DNA from: Pseudomonas canadensis
GTDB taxonomy: Bacteria; Pseudomonadota; Gammaproteobacteria; Pseudomonadales; Pseudomonadaceae
Direction: 5' to 3'
DNA: 64,000 nt
Assembly (NCBI RefSeq): GCF_000503215.1
Contig: NZ_AYTD01000001.1
Coordinates: 496,001 to 560,000 of the forward strand
Shown here: positions 44,913-55,446 of the stretch, one piece after another
How the letters are laid out: every line of letters begins with the position of its first letter
How positions within the stretch are numbered: the first letter of the stretch is position 1
Made by a program: the position numbers and the translations under genes
The notes under the pieces: generated by a model
Told to the model about the DNA's origin: nothing
Database searches by the model: none
Seen by the model: the letters and a program-made list of their open reading frames with translations, nothing else

Positions 44913-45643
44913 TGCAGGCACGCGGACGTTTGATCGGCCTGGGTGTGGGCCCCGGTGACCCGGAACTGATCACCCTCAAGGCCCTGCGCCTGCTGCGTGA
45001 GTCGCCCGTGGTGGCGTACTTCGTGGCCAAGGGCAAGAAGGGCAACGCCTTTGGCATCATCGAAGATCACCTGGTGCCGCAACAGACGCTGATGCCGCTG
45101 GTGTACCCGGTGACCACCGAAGTGTTGCCGGCGCCGATGTCCTACGAACAGGTGATCAGCGATTTCTACGACGCCGCCAGCGTTGACGTCGCCGCACATC
45201 TGGATGCCGGCCGTGACGTGGCGGTGATCTGCGAAGGTGACCCATTCTTCTATGGCTCTTACATGTACTTGCACGACCGCCTCGCCGAGCGCTATGACGC
45301 GCAGGTGATTCCTGGCGTGTGTTCGATGCTCGGCGGTGCCTCGGTGCTGGGTGCGCCGTTGGTGTATCGCAATCAGAGCCTGTCAGTTCTTTCGGGTGTA
45401 TTGCCCCGTGAAGACCTCAAGCGCCGCCTGGCGGATGCCGATGCGGCCGTGATCATGAAGCTGGGTCGCAACTTCCCGAAAGTGCGTCAGGTGCTGGAAG
45501 ACCTTGGCCTGGCCGGGCGCGCGCTGTACGTGGAGCGCGCCACCATGGCGAACCAGAAGATCGTGCCGCTGGATCAGGTCGACCCGTCGTCGTCGCCGTA
45601 CTTCTCGCTGATCATCGTGCCCGGTGAACGGTGGCAAGGTTGA
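44912..45643 (+). CDS. cobI: Precorrin-2 C20-methyltransferase CobI
   Basis: CobI methylates precorrin-2 at C20 to give precorrin-3A, the substrate of CobG. The 243-residue SAM-dependent enzyme starts [20 protein letters not shown] and has [20 protein letters not shown] and [20 protein letters not shown], the tetrapyrrole-methylase motifs. Its stop overlaps the cobJ ATG (TGATG). Confidence 0.97.
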   Translation: MQARGRLIGLGVGPGDPELITLKALRLLRESPVVAYFVAKGKKGNAFGIIEDHLVPQQTLMPLVYPVTTEVLPAPMSYEQVISDFYDAASVDVAAHLDAGRDVAVICEGDPFFYGSYMYLHDRLAERYDAQVIPGVCSMLGGASVLGAPLVYRNQSLSVLSGVLPREDLKRRLADADAAVIMKLGRNFPKVRQVLEDLGLAGRALYVERATMANQKIVPLDQVDPSSSPYFSLIIVPGERWQG

Positions 45644-47280
45644 TGAGCCCGGCGATTGTCATTCTGGGCCAGGGCAGCCTGGCCACTGCGCGCAAGATCC
45701 AGCAGGTCTACCCCGGTGCGTTAATCCACGGCCTGGCCGGACGGGTAGACGGCGCGGACCAGACCTACAGTGAATTCGGCGCGACCCTGCGTCTGCTCTA
45801 TCAGCAAGGCACGCCGCTGATTGCGCTGTGCGCGGCGGGTATCGTCATTCGTACCCTGGCGCCGCTGCTGTTGGAAAAAGGCGAAGAACCCGCCGTGCTG
45901 GCCGTGGCCGAAGACGGCAGCGCGGTGGTGCCGTTGCTCGGCGGCCTTGGCGGTGTGAACGTGATGGCGCGCGAAATCGCCGCTGCGTTGAACGTAGCCG
46001 CTGCGATCACTACCAGTGGCGAGCTGCGTTTTGGCACCTGCCTGCTCAACCCGCCTGCGGGTTATGAACTGGCCGACCTGGAGCTGGGCAAGCGTTTCGT
46101 CTCCGACCTGCTGGCCGGCGAAAGCGTGCGCATCGAAGGCGCCGCGCCGTGGCTGGACCAGGCCAACCTGCCCCAGGACCAACAGGCACGCCTGGCGATT
46201 CATGTGGGCAGTACCGAGCGCACGCCTGCCGCCAATGAATTGCTGATCTACCCGAAGAACATCAGCGTGACCTGCAAGCCAGGTGCGCAGTTGGCTGAGC
46301 GTGTGCGCACTGAGTTGCATGAGGCGGGCATCGCCGTGCAATCCCTGGCATGCCTGTTGGCCAGTGATACACAGATGGCCGAAGCGTCGTTGCATGAGGC
46401 AGCGTTGAAGCTGGGTGTACCGCTACGGTTTGCCAGCGTCACCCAGGACGTCGATATTGTCATCAACGTTGCCGAGCAACCCCTGGACCTGTCGCAAGTC
46501 GGCCGTGTGCGTGGCCGCTTGGCCGTGATCGGCCTGGGCCCCGGCGCCGCTGAGTTGATGGTGCCAGCGGTCAAGGCTGAACTGGCGCGCTGCACCGATG
46601 TGCTGGGTTACGAAACCTACGTGCGCATGGCCGGGCCCTTTCGTGACGACCAGGTGCAGCATTGCACCGACAACCGCGAAGAAATGCAGCGTGCCCGCCA
46701 CGCCTTCGAACTGGCGGCCCAAGGTCGCTCGGTGGTTGTTGTGTCGTCCGGCGACCCCGGCGTGTTCGCCATGGCCGCTGCGGTAATCGAAGCCCTGCAC
46801 GAATCCAGCGATCCAGCCTGGCATCAGGTCGACCTGGAAATCCTGCCGGGCGTTTCGGCCTCGCTCGCCACCGCCGCCCAGGCGGGCGCGCCGTTGGGCC
46901 ATGACTTCTGCGTGATGTCGCTGTCGGACAACCTCAAACCCTGGTCGATCATCGAAAAGCGCTTGGATTTGGCCTCCCAGGCCGACTTGGCGCTGGCGTT
47001 CTACAACCCGATCTCGCGCTCGCGGCCGTGGCAGCTGGGGCGTGCCCTGGAAATCGTCGCGCTGCATCGCACGCCTGATACGCCGGTGGTGCTAGGCCGG
47101 GATATTGGTCGGCCGGGTCAGACCCTGCGCGTCACTACGCTGGGGCAACTGACGCCGGAGCAGGTGGACATGCGCACCATGGTGCTGATCGGCTCCACCA
47201 CCACCGTCACCTTCCCGCGTGCTGGTGGCGGTGAATGGGTGTACACGCCGCGTTGGTACGGCGAGAAACCTGCTTCCTGA
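45643..47280 (+). CDS. cobJ: CbiG-CobJ fusion: precorrin-3B C17-methyltransferase with N-terminal CbiG domain
   Basis: CobJ methylates C17 with ring contraction to give precorrin-4. The 545-residue protein has an N-terminal half of CbiG type (LIALCAAGIVIRTLAPLLLE, VVPLLGGLGGVNVMAREIAA, and a later VQSLACLLASDTQMAEASL). The C-terminal half is a tetrapyrrole methylase (RLAVIGLGPGAAELMVPAVK, VVVVSSGDPGVFAMAAAVIE, DLALAFYNPISRSRPWQLG). CbiG opens the lactone ring in the anaerobic pathway, so its fusion to the aerobic enzyme is notable, though known in Pseudomonas. ATG 45643 overlaps the cobI stop. It is the last gene of cobGHIJ. Confidence 0.94.
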   Translation: MSPAIVILGQGSLATARKIQQVYPGALIHGLAGRVDGADQTYSEFGATLRLLYQQGTPLIALCAAGIVIRTLAPLLLEKGEEPAVLAVAEDGSAVVPLLGGLGGVNVMAREIAAALNVAAAITTSGELRFGTCLLNPPAGYELADLELGKRFVSDLLAGESVRIEGAAPWLDQANLPQDQQARLAIHVGSTERTPAANELLIYPKNISVTCKPGAQLAERVRTELHEAGIAVQSLACLLASDTQMAEASLHEAALKLGVPLRFASVTQDVDIVINVAEQPLDLSQVGRVRGRLAVIGLGPGAAELMVPAVKAELARCTDVLGYETYVRMAGPFRDDQVQHCTDNREEMQRARHAFELAAQGRSVVVVSSGDPGVFAMAAAVIEALHESSDPAWHQVDLEILPGVSASLATAAQAGAPLGHDFCVMSLSDNLKPWSIIEKRLDLASQADLALAFYNPISRSRPWQLGRALEIVALHRTPDTPVVLGRDIGRPGQTLRVTTLGQLTPEQVDMRTMVLIGSTTTVTFPRAGGGEWVYTPRWYGEKPAS

Positions 47281-47517
47281 AAATGGCCCCTCGGGTGTCT
47301 GAAAACTCCGAATGACCCAGGGATTTTCCTGGCGTTGTCCGGGGTTTTTCTTTTTTCTGCGACGAAATCCGCAAGCCCGCCAGACACCGCCCCCGTTATT
47401 GCTGGGTTGCACGGTTTGACGGGGTGCGCCAAGGGATGTTTATCGTCTGGAAAACCCTGCAGCCAGTGGACTAGGGTGGACATAAGCCCCGAGTTGGGGT
47501 GCTTGTGGAGAACCAAG

Positions 47518-48297
47518 ATGGAGCGACATCACAGAAGGATCAACAATAAAAAAAGGCGCAAGTTGATTGCCGCCTACAAACTACCGGGGGCGCCCGGAAA
47601 ACGTGCGGCTTTACCGCTGGACACCGAGGACGACTTCAACGCGGCCGTGGTCAACAACAGCGTAATTTCGTTTGCTGAAGGCCTATCGAGTCTGAATCGG
47701 GAATACGTGCGTAAAAGTTATCTGCTGGCCAGCAGCTACGTCAGCGATGTATTGAAAGTGCACCGCGGTACCGAGGATTGGTACGACGAATTCATCAAAG
47801 TGATGGTCAGCCTGGGGTGGCTGCCGGTGCGCAGCCGTTTCGAGCGGGTTTCAGGTGCGGGCAAGGGCCTGACTGTGCAGTTGGCGGCGCTGAACATTAT
47901 TGCCGCCGTGTTGGCGTCGAGCACGTTGTCCGGGCCGCTGCTGACGGCGTTGCCGAAACTGGCGGCCGATGCATTGGAGGCGTTGAAGCAGACGCCTGCG
48001 TCTTTCGAGCTGTTCAAACGCAACAGCTCTGTGCACCAGGGCGCTGACTTCGGCCTGGCATCCTGTGTGCAAACAGACGGCGAACTGATGATGGTGCTGG
48101 TGACCTACAGCAGCCATGGCGTGAGCAAACAGGTGGGTCTGCCTTTCCTGGAATGGGACAGCTCCTCGTTCGAGGCCTTCAGCGGGCAGACATGCCTGGT
48201 GCTGAATACCTCGGTGGTCAACGAAAAGACGATCCAACTGATGCGCGAGAGTGCGGGTGACAAGGTGCAGTTGGCGATCGCCAAATACCGGATCTAG
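47518..48297 (+). CDS. Unrecognised protein with basic N-terminus
   Basis: The 259-residue protein begins with a strongly basic stretch (MERHHRRINNKKRRKLIAAY). A helical middle follows with a hydrophobic segment, LTVQLAALNIIAAVLASSTL, then a probable beta-rich C-terminal part (DGELMMVLVTYSSHGVSKQV, LVLNTSVVNEKTIQLMRESA). I do not recognise the family. ATG 47518 is chosen over an earlier in-frame GTG because GTGGAGA lies upstream and the preceding 61 codons look non-coding. The gene stands alone between cobJ and the convergent marC. No signal peptide, catalytic motif or neighbouring system suggests a role. Confidence 0.75.
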   Translation: MERHHRRINNKKRRKLIAAYKLPGAPGKRAALPLDTEDDFNAAVVNNSVISFAEGLSSLNREYVRKSYLLASSYVSDVLKVHRGTEDWYDEFIKVMVSLGWLPVRSRFERVSGAGKGLTVQLAALNIIAAVLASSTLSGPLLTALPKLAADALEALKQTPASFELFKRNSSVHQGADFGLASCVQTDGELMMVLVTYSSHGVSKQVGLPFLEWDSSSFEAFSGQTCLVLNTSVVNEKTIQLMRESAGDKVQLAIAKYRI

Positions 48298-48890
48298 GGC
48301 ACCAGGTAACCGCGTACACCGGTGAAGATGATTTGCGCGGCCAGGGCACACACGAACAGTCCCATCAACCGGCTGACAATCTGCAAGCCTTGGTCGCCTA
48401 AGATGCGTTCGATCCGGTTGGACAGGTACAGCACCACGCCCACCGTAAGGCTGGCCAGGGCAATGCTGAGGATGGCGGTGAGCTTGTCGTCCCAGTGTGG
48501 CTGGCTCACGCCCATCACCAACAGTGCGCCGATGGTGCCGGGGCCGACGGTAAGGGGGATGGTCAGCGGCACGATGGTCACGTCTTGCTGCACGTTGTCG
48601 GTCTGCACCGCCGACTTGCCCTGGGCCATGCCCAGGGCGGAAATGAACAGCACGCTGCCGGCGCCGATGCGGAAGGCGTCGACGGTGATGCCAAACACGC
48701 TGAAAATTACGCGGCCGAACAGGTAGAGCAGCACGCTCGATACCAGGGTCGCCAACGCCACCTTCCACGCCAGGCGGCGCCGTTCTTTGCTCGAGTAGCC
48801 ACGGGTGAGGCTGATAAAGCAGGACAGCACGAAGAACGGGCTGTAGAGCACCAGCATTTTCAGGTAGACGCTGAATAACACGTGGAGCAT
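48294..48890 (-). CDS. MarC family integral membrane protein
   Basis: The 198-residue protein has six hydrophobic segments and the MarC/UPF0056 pattern: MLVLYSPFFVLSCFISLTRG, DAFRIGAGSVLFISALGMAQ, VPLTIPLTVGPGTIGALLVM and a late RLMGLFVCALAAQIIFTGVR. MarC proteins were once linked to multiple antibiotic resistance in E. coli but that role is not supported; their function is unknown. It overlaps the end of the unrecognised plus-strand gene by 4 bases. A large inverted repeat lies upstream. Confidence 0.9.
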   Translation of the reverse strand: MLHVLFSVYLKMLVLYSPFFVLSCFISLTRGYSSKERRRLAWKVALATLVSSVLLYLFGRVIFSVFGITVDAFRIGAGSVLFISALGMAQGKSAVQTDNVQQDVTIVPLTIPLTVGPGTIGALLVMGVSQPHWDDKLTAILSIALASLTVGVVLYLSNRIERILGDQGLQIVSRLMGLFVCALAAQIIFTGVRGYLVP

Positions 48891-48947
48891 GTGAGTGGCT
48901 CGCGGGCGGAAAAAGTGTGGGCAGTCTATCAGGCGAAACAAATCAAA

Positions 48948-49114
48948 TGTGGGAGCTGGCTTTTGTGGTGAGCGGGCTTGCCCCGCGCTGGGCTGCGAAG
49001 CGGCCCCAATAAGTACGCCGCGTTGTGTCAGGCAGTCCGCGGCGTAGGGTTTTAGGGCTGCTTCGCAGCCCAGCGCGGGGCAAGCCCGCTCACCACAGCA
49101 AGCCCGGTCCCACA
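48948..49114. repeat. Large nested inverted repeat between retS and marC
   Basis: A perfect 38-base inverted repeat (48964-49001 with 49060-49097) has core GAGCGGGCTTGCCCCGCGCT and surrounds a 58-base spacer containing its own hairpin-forming CCGCGGCG. Outer REP-like ends TGTGGGA (48948-48954) and TCCCACA (49108-49114) enclose it, so one REP-type pair appears nested in another. Confidence 0.85.
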
Positions 49115-49132
49115 TGGGGATTGTGTTTCAGG

Positions 49133-51904
49133 TCAGGAGGGCGCGTGTTCGGGTCGTTGCTGACGCTGTGCCACCCAGAACTCCACCAGCTCACGCAACT
49201 GCGACAACTCCACCGGCTTGGCCATGTGCCCGTCCATCCCGGCCTGGCGTGCACGCTCTTTATGTTCCGACAGAATGTGTGCCGTCAGCGCCACCACCGG
49301 CGTGCGAATACGCTGGTGGCTGACTTCCCATGCGCGCAGTTGTTGAGTCGCCGAAAAGCCATCGAGGATCGGCATTTCACAGTCCATCAGCACCAGGTCA
49401 TAACGTTGGGCCTTCATCGCCTCCAGCGCCTCTTCGCCATTGCTGGCGGTGTCGGGGTTGAGGTTGAGCTTGCCGAGCATGCCACGGATCACCTTGGTGG
49501 AGATGCTGTTGTCTTCGGCCACCAGGATGCGGAAATCCGTCGGCACGGTGATGGCGGCCGGGGCATTGAGGACCGGGCGGGGTGGAACGTTGCCCTTGCT
49601 GCGCTGGGTCAGTTCGTCGGCCAGGGTGGTCTTGAGCGTGTAGCCCGCCACGGGTTTGGCGAGGATGCGCTTGATCCCGCAATTGCGCGCGATGATCTTG
49701 CTCGGCGCGTTGCTGATACCGGTGAGCATGATCAACAGGATGTCGTGGTTCAGGCTTGGGTCTTCCTTGATCTTCGCCGCCAGTTGCATGCCGGTCATGC
49801 CGGGCATGTTCTGGTCAAGCAGCACCACGTCGAAGTAATCGCGCAGGTGTGCCTTGGTGCGCAGCAATGCCAGGGCTTCCTTGCCCGATGGCACCGCGCT
49901 GACGTTGAGGCCCCAGGCCGAGCATTGCTGCACCAATACTTTGCGGCAGGTGTCGTTGTCGTCCACCACCAGCACCCGCGCGCCCTTGAGTGGGCCATCG
50001 AGGTCGGAGGTCGGGTGCTCCAGGCGTTCCGGGTCCAGCGGCAGGGTCAGCCACAAGGTGCTGCCCTGATGGCTGCCGCTCTTGATACCGAACTCGCCAT
50101 TCATCAGCAGGATCAATTGGCGCGCGATGACCAGGCCCAGATGGCCGTTCAGGCGGGTGGCCGAGAAGAAATTCTTGCTGTGCAGTTCGCTGTGCAGCAG
50201 GGCGTCACGTTCGGCGGCTTCCATCGGCAGGCCGCTATCCTGCACGGCAATGCGCAGACGCGGCTTGGTGCTGCGATCATCCAGCGCGACGACGATCAGC
50301 ACTTCGCCTTCGTCGGTCTTCTGCAGGGCGTTTTCCAGCAGGCTCAACATGGCCTGGCGCAGGCGCGTCGGGTCGCCGCTGATCACACGGGGCACTTGGG
50401 GCTGGATAAAGCTGATCAGTTCGACGTTTTGCTGCTCGGCCTTGGCGCGGAAGATACTCAGGCAGTCTTCGATCAGCGCGTTGAGGTCGAACTGCACGTC
50501 ATCCAATTCGATCTGGCCGGATTCCAGCTTGGAAATATCGAGGATTTCGTTGATGAGCGTAAGCAGTTCATTGCCAGCACTGTGGATGGTCTGCACGTAG
50601 TCGCGCTGTTTTACCGACAGCGGCGTGCCCAGCAGCAATTCGGTCATGCCCAGCACGCCGTTCATAGGCGTGCGGATTTCGTGGCTGATCTTGGCCAGGA
50701 ACTCGGCCTTGGCGGCGATCTCGGCATTGCTTGCCGCCAGGTCACGGCTGAGGCTGAAGCGCGCTTCGACAATCGCCCGCTGGCGTTCGCCCAGCGCCAG
50801 GCTCATCAACAGACCACTCAGACAGATAAACGCCAGCAGCGTCACGATCAGGCCCTGGGGCGAGACCATCGTCAGGCCCAACAGCGCCGGCAGGATGATC
50901 AGCGTGCCGATGTTGAACACAACCATCGCCGCCACGAACAGGCGTGCCGGGCGGTAGCCTTTCTGCCAGTGATAGGCTGAGACAAACAGCATGCTCAAGC
51001 CAGCCAATGCCACCAGGGCATAGGTGATGATGTTCAGCGGCAGGGTGTTGACGAACAACAGCAGCAGGCCGCACAGCACGATAAACAGGATGTCGGCCAT
51101 CAACAGCTTGTTCAGCGGGTGTGGGCCCAGCGGCATGAAGAACCGGTAGGCAAACATCAGCCCGCACGGCGCGGTCAGCAGCAGGGCCAGGTAGGCGCCC
51201 GGCGTCTGGATCGCGTGCCAGTTTGGCAGCCAGGGGCCGATCAGGTTGAGCAGCAGTGCGAGGCTGAGCATCAGCAGGATCTCGCAAGCCGCCAGCCACA
51301 GGCTGCTGCGCGAGCGGTGGTAGGCGAAACGGGTGATGTTATGCAGGATCAGCATCAGCAGACAGCCGAACAACAGGCCGTAGATCAGTGTCTGGGTCTG
51401 GTCGGCGGCGGCGAGCACGGCCGGTTCCAGGGTGATATAGGGGCGCAGTTCATGTTCCGAGACCAGGCGCAGGTAGACCTCTAAAGGTTTCTGGCTTTGG
51501 GGCATGGGCAGCATGAAGTCACTGCTGGGTAACGGGCGCTCGGCCTGGGGCTGGCGTGTGCCGGTACTTTGTTGCTCCACCAGAGTGTCGCCGTCGAGTA
51601 CATAGAGGCTCAGGTGGGATAAATCCGGGGCAAAGACCCGAAGTACTTGTTCGTGCTTGCCGGGTTGCAGCTTGAAACGCACCCACAACGCACCGTCCGG
51701 TTCGGCGGCGGTAAGGCGATCCAGTTCGATGGGGCTGAATTGATTGGTGTAGCGCGAGGAACGGATGTCGCTCAGTTGCAGGTCGGCCTGTTCATCAAGC
51801 AATACTGCCCAGCCACTGCCTTGCGCGGCGGCCTGGGCCGGGAACAAGCAGAGCAGTGTCAGCAGACTGACAGTGAAACCTATGGCGATCCTGAGCCAGC
51901 GCAC
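49133..51904 (-). CDS. retS: Hybrid sensor kinase RetS (7TMR-DISM sensor, HisKA, HATPase, two receiver domains)
   Basis: RetS blocks the GacS/GacA pathway and so favours acute over biofilm behaviour in Pseudomonas. The 923-residue protein has a signal segment, a periplasmic 7TMR-DISMED2 domain (to about 170), seven membrane helices (about 175-380), HisKA with [19 protein letters not shown] (His408), HATPase ([12 protein letters not shown]), and receivers with Asp697 ([13 protein letters not shown]) and Asp841 ([13 protein letters not shown]). This order and the position next to purD match P. aeruginosa RetS (PA4856, from memory). The start codon is a GTG at 51904 with AAGGGAT upstream. Regulatory effects in this strain are inferred. 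Confidence 0.93.
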   Translation of the reverse strand: MRWLRIAIGFTVSLLTLLCLFPAQAAAQGSGWAVLLDEQADLQLSDIRSSRYTNQFSPIELDRLTAAEPDGALWVRFKLQPGKHEQVLRVFAPDLSHLSLYVLDGDTLVEQQSTGTRQPQAERPLPSSDFMLPMPQSQKPLEVYLRLVSEHELRPYITLEPAVLAAADQTQTLIYGLLFGCLLMLILHNITRFAYHRSRSSLWLAACEILLMLSLALLLNLIGPWLPNWHAIQTPGAYLALLLTAPCGLMFAYRFFMPLGPHPLNKLLMADILFIVLCGLLLLFVNTLPLNIITYALVALAGLSMLFVSAYHWQKGYRPARLFVAAMVVFNIGTLIILPALLGLTMVSPQGLIVTLLAFICLSGLLMSLALGERQRAIVEARFSLSRDLAASNAEIAAKAEFLAKISHEIRTPMNGVLGMTELLLGTPLSVKQRDYVQTIHSAGNELLTLINEILDISKLESGQIELDDVQFDLNALIEDCLSIFRAKAEQQNVELISFIQPQVPRVISGDPTRLRQAMLSLLENALQKTDEGEVLIVVALDDRSTKPRLRIAVQDSGLPMEAAERDALLHSELHSKNFFSATRLNGHLGLVIARQLILLMNGEFGIKSGSHQGSTLWLTLPLDPERLEHPTSDLDGPLKGARVLVVDDNDTCRKVLVQQCSAWGLNVSAVPSGKEALALLRTKAHLRDYFDVVLLDQNMPGMTGMQLAAKIKEDPSLNHDILLIMLTGISNAPSKIIARNCGIKRILAKPVAGYTLKTTLADELTQRSKGNVPPRPVLNAPAAITVPTDFRILVAEDNSISTKVIRGMLGKLNLNPDTASNGEEALEAMKAQRYDLVLMDCEMPILDGFSATQQLRAWEVSHQRIRTPVVALTAHILSEHKERARQAGMDGHMAKPVELSQLRELVEFWVAQRQQRPEHAPS

Positions 51905-52004
51905 GGCGAAATCCCTTCGTAGGTTGATGCACGGTTAACTATGCGCGGGTCGGCCGGCATACGGCAAGGGCCAGAGGCCCTTGCCTAGCCGAACGGATAG
52001 CAGC

Positions 52005-53297
52005 TTACTGGCTCTCGCCACGCTCCCGCGCAATGGCGCGATAGCCAATGTCCTTGCGGTAGAAGCAGCCATTCCAGTCGATTTTTGCAGCCAGCTTGTA
52101 AGCCTGTTGCTGCGCGGCGTCGACGCTGGCGCCCATGGCGGTAGCGCACAACACACGGCCACCGGCGGTCACGACCTGGCCATCCTTGAGCGCAGTGCCC
52201 GCATGGAACACTTTGCCTTCCAGCGTAGCAGCCGCGTCGAGACCTTCAATCACGTCGCCCTTGGCGTAGTCAGCAGGGTAGCCACCGGCCGCCAGCACAA
52301 TACCGACACTCGGACGTGGATCCCACTGGGCTTCCACCTTGTCCAGGGCCTGGGCCAGGGCTGCTTCCACCAGCAGAACCAGGCTCGATTGCAGGCGCAG
52401 CATCACCGGTTGGGTTTCCGGGTCGCCGAAGCGGCAGTTGAACTCGATGACTTTCGGGTTACCGGCTTTGTCGATCATCAGGCCGGCATACAGGAAACCG
52501 GTGTACACATTGCCTTCGTCGGCCATGCCGCGCACGGTCGGCCAGATCACCAGGTCCATGACGCGCTGGTGCACGTCGGCGGTGACCACCGGGGCAGGGG
52601 AGTAGGCACCCATGCCACCGGTGTTCGGGCCGGTGTCACCGTCGCCGACGCGTTTGTGGTCCTGGCTGGTGGCCATTGGCAAGACGTTCTTGCCGTCGAC
52701 CATCACGATGAAGCTGGCTTCTTCGCCGTCGAGGAATTCCTCGATCACCACGCGTGAACCAGCGTCACCAAAAGCGTTGCCAGCGAGCATGTCGCGCACC
52801 GCGTCTTCGGCTTCCTGCAGGGTCATGGCGACGATCACGCCTTTGCCGGCGGCCAGGCCATCGGCTTTGATCACAATCGGCGCACCTTTTTCACGCAGGT
52901 AAGCCAGGGCCGGCTCGATCTCGGTGAAGTTCTGGTAGTCGGCGGTCGGGATCTTGTGGCGCGCCAGGAAGTCCTTGGTGAATGCCTTGGAACCTTCCAG
53001 CTGGGCCGCGCCAGCGGTTGGGCCGAAGCAATCCAGGCCACGGCTGCGGAACAGGTCCACCACGCCGGCAACCAATGGCACTTCCGGACCGACGATGGTC
53101 AGGGATACATTCTTTTCAGCAAAGTCTGCCAACTGCTCAAGGGCCAGCACGTCGATAGCGACGTTCTCGCACTTGGCTTCAGTGGCGGTACCGGCGTTGC
53201 CGGGGGCCACGAACACTTTCTGGACGCGCGGGTCCTGGGCAACTTTCCAGGCCAGGGCGTGTTCACGGCCACCGCTGCCAATGATCAAAACATTCAT
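52005..53297 (-). CDS. purD: Phosphoribosylamine-glycine ligase PurD
   Basis: PurD joins glycine to phosphoribosylamine in the second step of purine synthesis. The 430-residue ATP-grasp enzyme begins MNVLIIGSGGREHALAWKVA and has GPEVPLVAGVVDLFRSRGLD, IVIKADGLAAGKGVIVA and FGDPETQPVMLRL, all diagnostic. The length is standard. It follows purH on the same strand, separated by a REP element, and lies upstream of retS. Confidence 0.98.
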   Translation of the reverse strand: MNVLIIGSGGREHALAWKVAQDPRVQKVFVAPGNAGTATEAKCENVAIDVLALEQLADFAEKNVSLTIVGPEVPLVAGVVDLFRSRGLDCFGPTAGAAQLEGSKAFTKDFLARHKIPTADYQNFTEIEPALAYLREKGAPIVIKADGLAAGKGVIVAMTLQEAEDAVRDMLAGNAFGDAGSRVVIEEFLDGEEASFIVMVDGKNVLPMATSQDHKRVGDGDTGPNTGGMGAYSPAPVVTADVHQRVMDLVIWPTVRGMADEGNVYTGFLYAGLMIDKAGNPKVIEFNCRFGDPETQPVMLRLQSSLVLLVEAALAQALDKVEAQWDPRPSVGIVLAAGGYPADYAKGDVIEGLDAAATLEGKVFHAGTALKDGQVVTAGGRVLCATAMGASVDAAQQQAYKLAAKIDWNGCFYRKDIGYRAIARERGESQ

Positions 53298-53342
53298 TTC
53301 AAAAACCTCGGATGACGCTGAATTCTTGGGAACACCACATTC

Positions 53343-53427
53343 TGTAGGAGCCGGCTTGCCGGCGATGACGGCCTCTGAATCACTACAAGCTTCAAGGGCC
53401 TCATCGCCGGCAAGCCGGCTCCTACAG
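53343..53427. repeat. REP-type inverted repeat (GCCGGCTTGCCGGC variety)
   Basis: Inverted copies of TGTAGGAGCCGGCTTGCCGG lie at both ends of 53343-53427 between purH and purD. It is a near match to the element at 40164-40244. Confidence 0.9.
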
Positions 53428-53435
53428 TCGTGCTT

Positions 53436-55043
53436 TTAGTGGCGGAAGTGGCGCATACCGGTGAAGACCATAGCGATGCCAGCTTCATCAGCGGCAGCGA
53501 TGACTTCAGCATCTCGCATCGAGCCACCCGGTTGGATCACGGCGGTAACACCGGCCTTCGCGGCGTTGTCCAGGCCGTCACGGAATGGGAAGAACGCATC
53601 GGAAGCCATTACCGAACCCACGACTTGCAAGCCAGCGTGTTCAGCCTTGATCGCGGCGATACGCGCCGAGTTCACGCGGCTCATCTGGCCGGCGCCGACA
53701 CCAATGGTCTGGCGGTTCTTGGCGTAGACGATGGCGTTGGATTTAACGTACTTGGCCACTTTCCAGGCGAAGATCAGGTCGTTGATCTCTTGCTCGGTCG
53801 GCGCGCGTTTGGTCACGACTTTCAGGTCTTGGCTGCCGATCATGCCGATGTCGCGGCTCTGTACCAGCAAGCCGCCGTTGACGCGCTTGTAGTCCCAGGC
53901 AGCCGCACGCTCAGCCGACCACTCACCGCAGGCCAACAGGCGTACGTTGGCTTTGGCCGCCACGATAGCGCGGGCTTCTTCGCTGACGCTTGGGGCGATG
54001 ATCACTTCAACGAACTGACGCTCGACGATCGCCTTGGCGGTCTCGGCATCCAGTTCACGGTTGAAGGCGATGATGCCGCCAAACGCGGATTCGGTGTCGG
54101 TGGCGTAGGCCAGTTCGTACGCCTGGCGGATACCGCCTTCAGCGTCCGGGCTGACCGCCACGCCGCACGGGTTGGCGTGCTTGACGATCACGCAGGCCGG
54201 CTTGACGAAGCTCTTCACACATTCCAGCGCGGCGTCAGTGTCGGCCACGTTGTTGTAGGACAGCTCTTTGCCTTGCAGCTGGGTCGCGGTGGCGATGCCC
54301 ACTTCGGCAGGCTTGGCTTCTACGTAGAACGCCGCGCTCTGGTGCGGGTTCTCGCCGTAGCGCATTTCCTGGGCCTTGATGAACTGGCTGTTGAAGGTGC
54401 GCGGGAACTGGCTGCGGCCTTCGGTGGACAGTGTTTCAGCAGCCTGGTTAACAGTGCCCATGTAGTTGGCGATCATGCCGTCGTAGGCGGCGGTGTGTTC
54501 GAAGGCCTTGAGCATCAGGTCGAAGCGCTGGGCGTAGGTCAGGCCACCGGCCTTCAGGCTTTCCAGCACGTTGGCGTAATCGCTGGCGTTGACCACGATG
54601 GCCACGTCTTTGTGGTTCTTGGCCGCCGAGCGCACCATGGTTGGGCCGCCGATATCGATGTTTTCGATGGCGGTCGGCAAGTCGCAGCCTGGCTTGTTGA
54701 TGGTGGCTTCGAACGGGTAGAGGTTAACGGCCACCAGGTCGATCGGCTTGATGCCGTGTTCGGCCATGATCGCGTCGTCGGTGCCGCGACGGCCGAGGAT
54801 GCCGCCGTGGATTTTCGGGTGCAGGGTCTTGACCCGACCGTCCATCATTTCTGCGAAACCGGTGTAGCCCGCCACTTCTACTGCGGCCACGCCGTTGTCC
54901 TGCAGCAGTTTGAAGGTCCCGCCCGTGGAGAGGATTTCCACGCCCAGGGCTTCCAGCTCCCGGGCAAATTCGAGGATCCCGGTCTTGTCGGAGACACTGA
55001 TCAAGGCGCGGCGGATCGGCAGGCGGGTAGTCTGGTCGGTCAT
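53436..55043 (-). CDS. purH: Bifunctional AICAR transformylase / IMP cyclohydrolase PurH
   Basis: PurH carries out the last two steps of IMP synthesis. The 535-residue protein starts [20 protein letters not shown]; the N-terminal cyclohydrolase has [16 protein letters not shown] and the C-terminal transformylase has [17 protein letters not shown] and [22 protein letters not shown] 55043 is chosen with GGAAATT upstream; an ATG at 55064 adds seven residues. It is preceded by fis, from which a strong terminator separates it. Confidence 0.98.
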   Translation of the reverse strand: MTDQTTRLPIRRALISVSDKTGILEFARELEALGVEILSTGGTFKLLQDNGVAAVEVAGYTGFAEMMDGRVKTLHPKIHGGILGRRGTDDAIMAEHGIKPIDLVAVNLYPFEATINKPGCDLPTAIENIDIGGPTMVRSAAKNHKDVAIVVNASDYANVLESLKAGGLTYAQRFDLMLKAFEHTAAYDGMIANYMGTVNQAAETLSTEGRSQFPRTFNSQFIKAQEMRYGENPHQSAAFYVEAKPAEVGIATATQLQGKELSYNNVADTDAALECVKSFVKPACVIVKHANPCGVAVSPDAEGGIRQAYELAYATDTESAFGGIIAFNRELDAETAKAIVERQFVEVIIAPSVSEEARAIVAAKANVRLLACGEWSAERAAAWDYKRVNGGLLVQSRDIGMIGSQDLKVVTKRAPTEQEINDLIFAWKVAKYVKSNAIVYAKNRQTIGVGAGQMSRVNSARIAAIKAEHAGLQVVGSVMASDAFFPFRDGLDNAAKAGVTAVIQPGGSMRDAEVIAAADEAGIAMVFTGMRHFRH

Positions 55044-55075
55044 TTCAATTTCCATCAAAAGCAAAGGAAGTCAGC

Positions 55076-55108
55076 AAAAAAGGCGACCGTTTTTACGCGG
55101 GCGCCTTT
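55076..55108 (-). terminator. Rho-independent terminator after fis
   Basis: Read on the minus strand, AAAGGCG pairs with CGCCTTT (55102-55108 and 55079-55085) and is followed by a run of T's. It lies 18 bases beyond the fis stop and before purH, ending the dusB-fis transcript. Confidence 0.9.
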
Positions 55109-55125
55109 CTGGTTTGATTGAATGC

Positions 55126-55446
55126 TTACAGCAAATCGTATTGCTTGAGCTTTTTGCGCAAGGTGCCACGGTTGAGGCCCAGCAGCTCACTGGCTTTGGT
55201 CTGGTTGCCCTTGACGTAGTTCATCACGCTTTCGAGCAAGGGCGCCTCGACTTCGGAGAGCACCAGGTTGTACACGTCCGTGACGGAAGCGCCCTCAAGG
55301 TGGGCGAAATAATTGTGCAGCGCCTTCTCGACACTCCCGCGAAGGGTCTGGCCTTCTTCGCTCGGCGTGTTGAGGTGCTGTTTCAAATTGACGTTGTCGC
55401 TCACGGGTGTTGTTCCACTCACTAAAGTCTCGGTCATCATCGTCAT
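55126..55446 (-). CDS. fis: DNA-binding nucleoid protein Fis
   Basis: Fis bends DNA and controls growth-rate-dependent genes. The 106-residue protein has the family C-terminus [20 protein letters not shown], a helix-turn-helix that binds DNA, and [20 protein letters not shown] before it. The ATG at 55446 overlaps the dusB stop by ATGA. The dusB-fis pairing is conserved in gammaproteobacteria. A clear terminator follows. Confidence 0.98.
   Translation of the reverse strand: MTMMTETLVSGTTPVSDNVNLKQHLNTPSEEGQTLRGSVEKALHNYFAHLEGASVTDVYNLVLSEVEAPLLESVMNYVKGNQTKASELLGLNRGTLRKKLKQYDLL

Noticed and set aside
47281..47517. Small RNA or terminator region after cobJ
   Set aside because: A weak CCAGG/CCTGG hairpin followed by a T-rich stretch is present near 47312-47355, but spacing is poor and no RNA gene can be supported.
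49025..50980. 651-codon plus-strand frame opposite retS
   Set aside because: Same reason: the minus-strand hybrid kinase motifs are unmistakable, and the antisense frame begins inside a REP-like element.
53430..55121. 563-codon plus-strand frame opposite purH
   Set aside because: purH is certain on the other strand; the antisense protein has biased composition and no start signals or neighbours.
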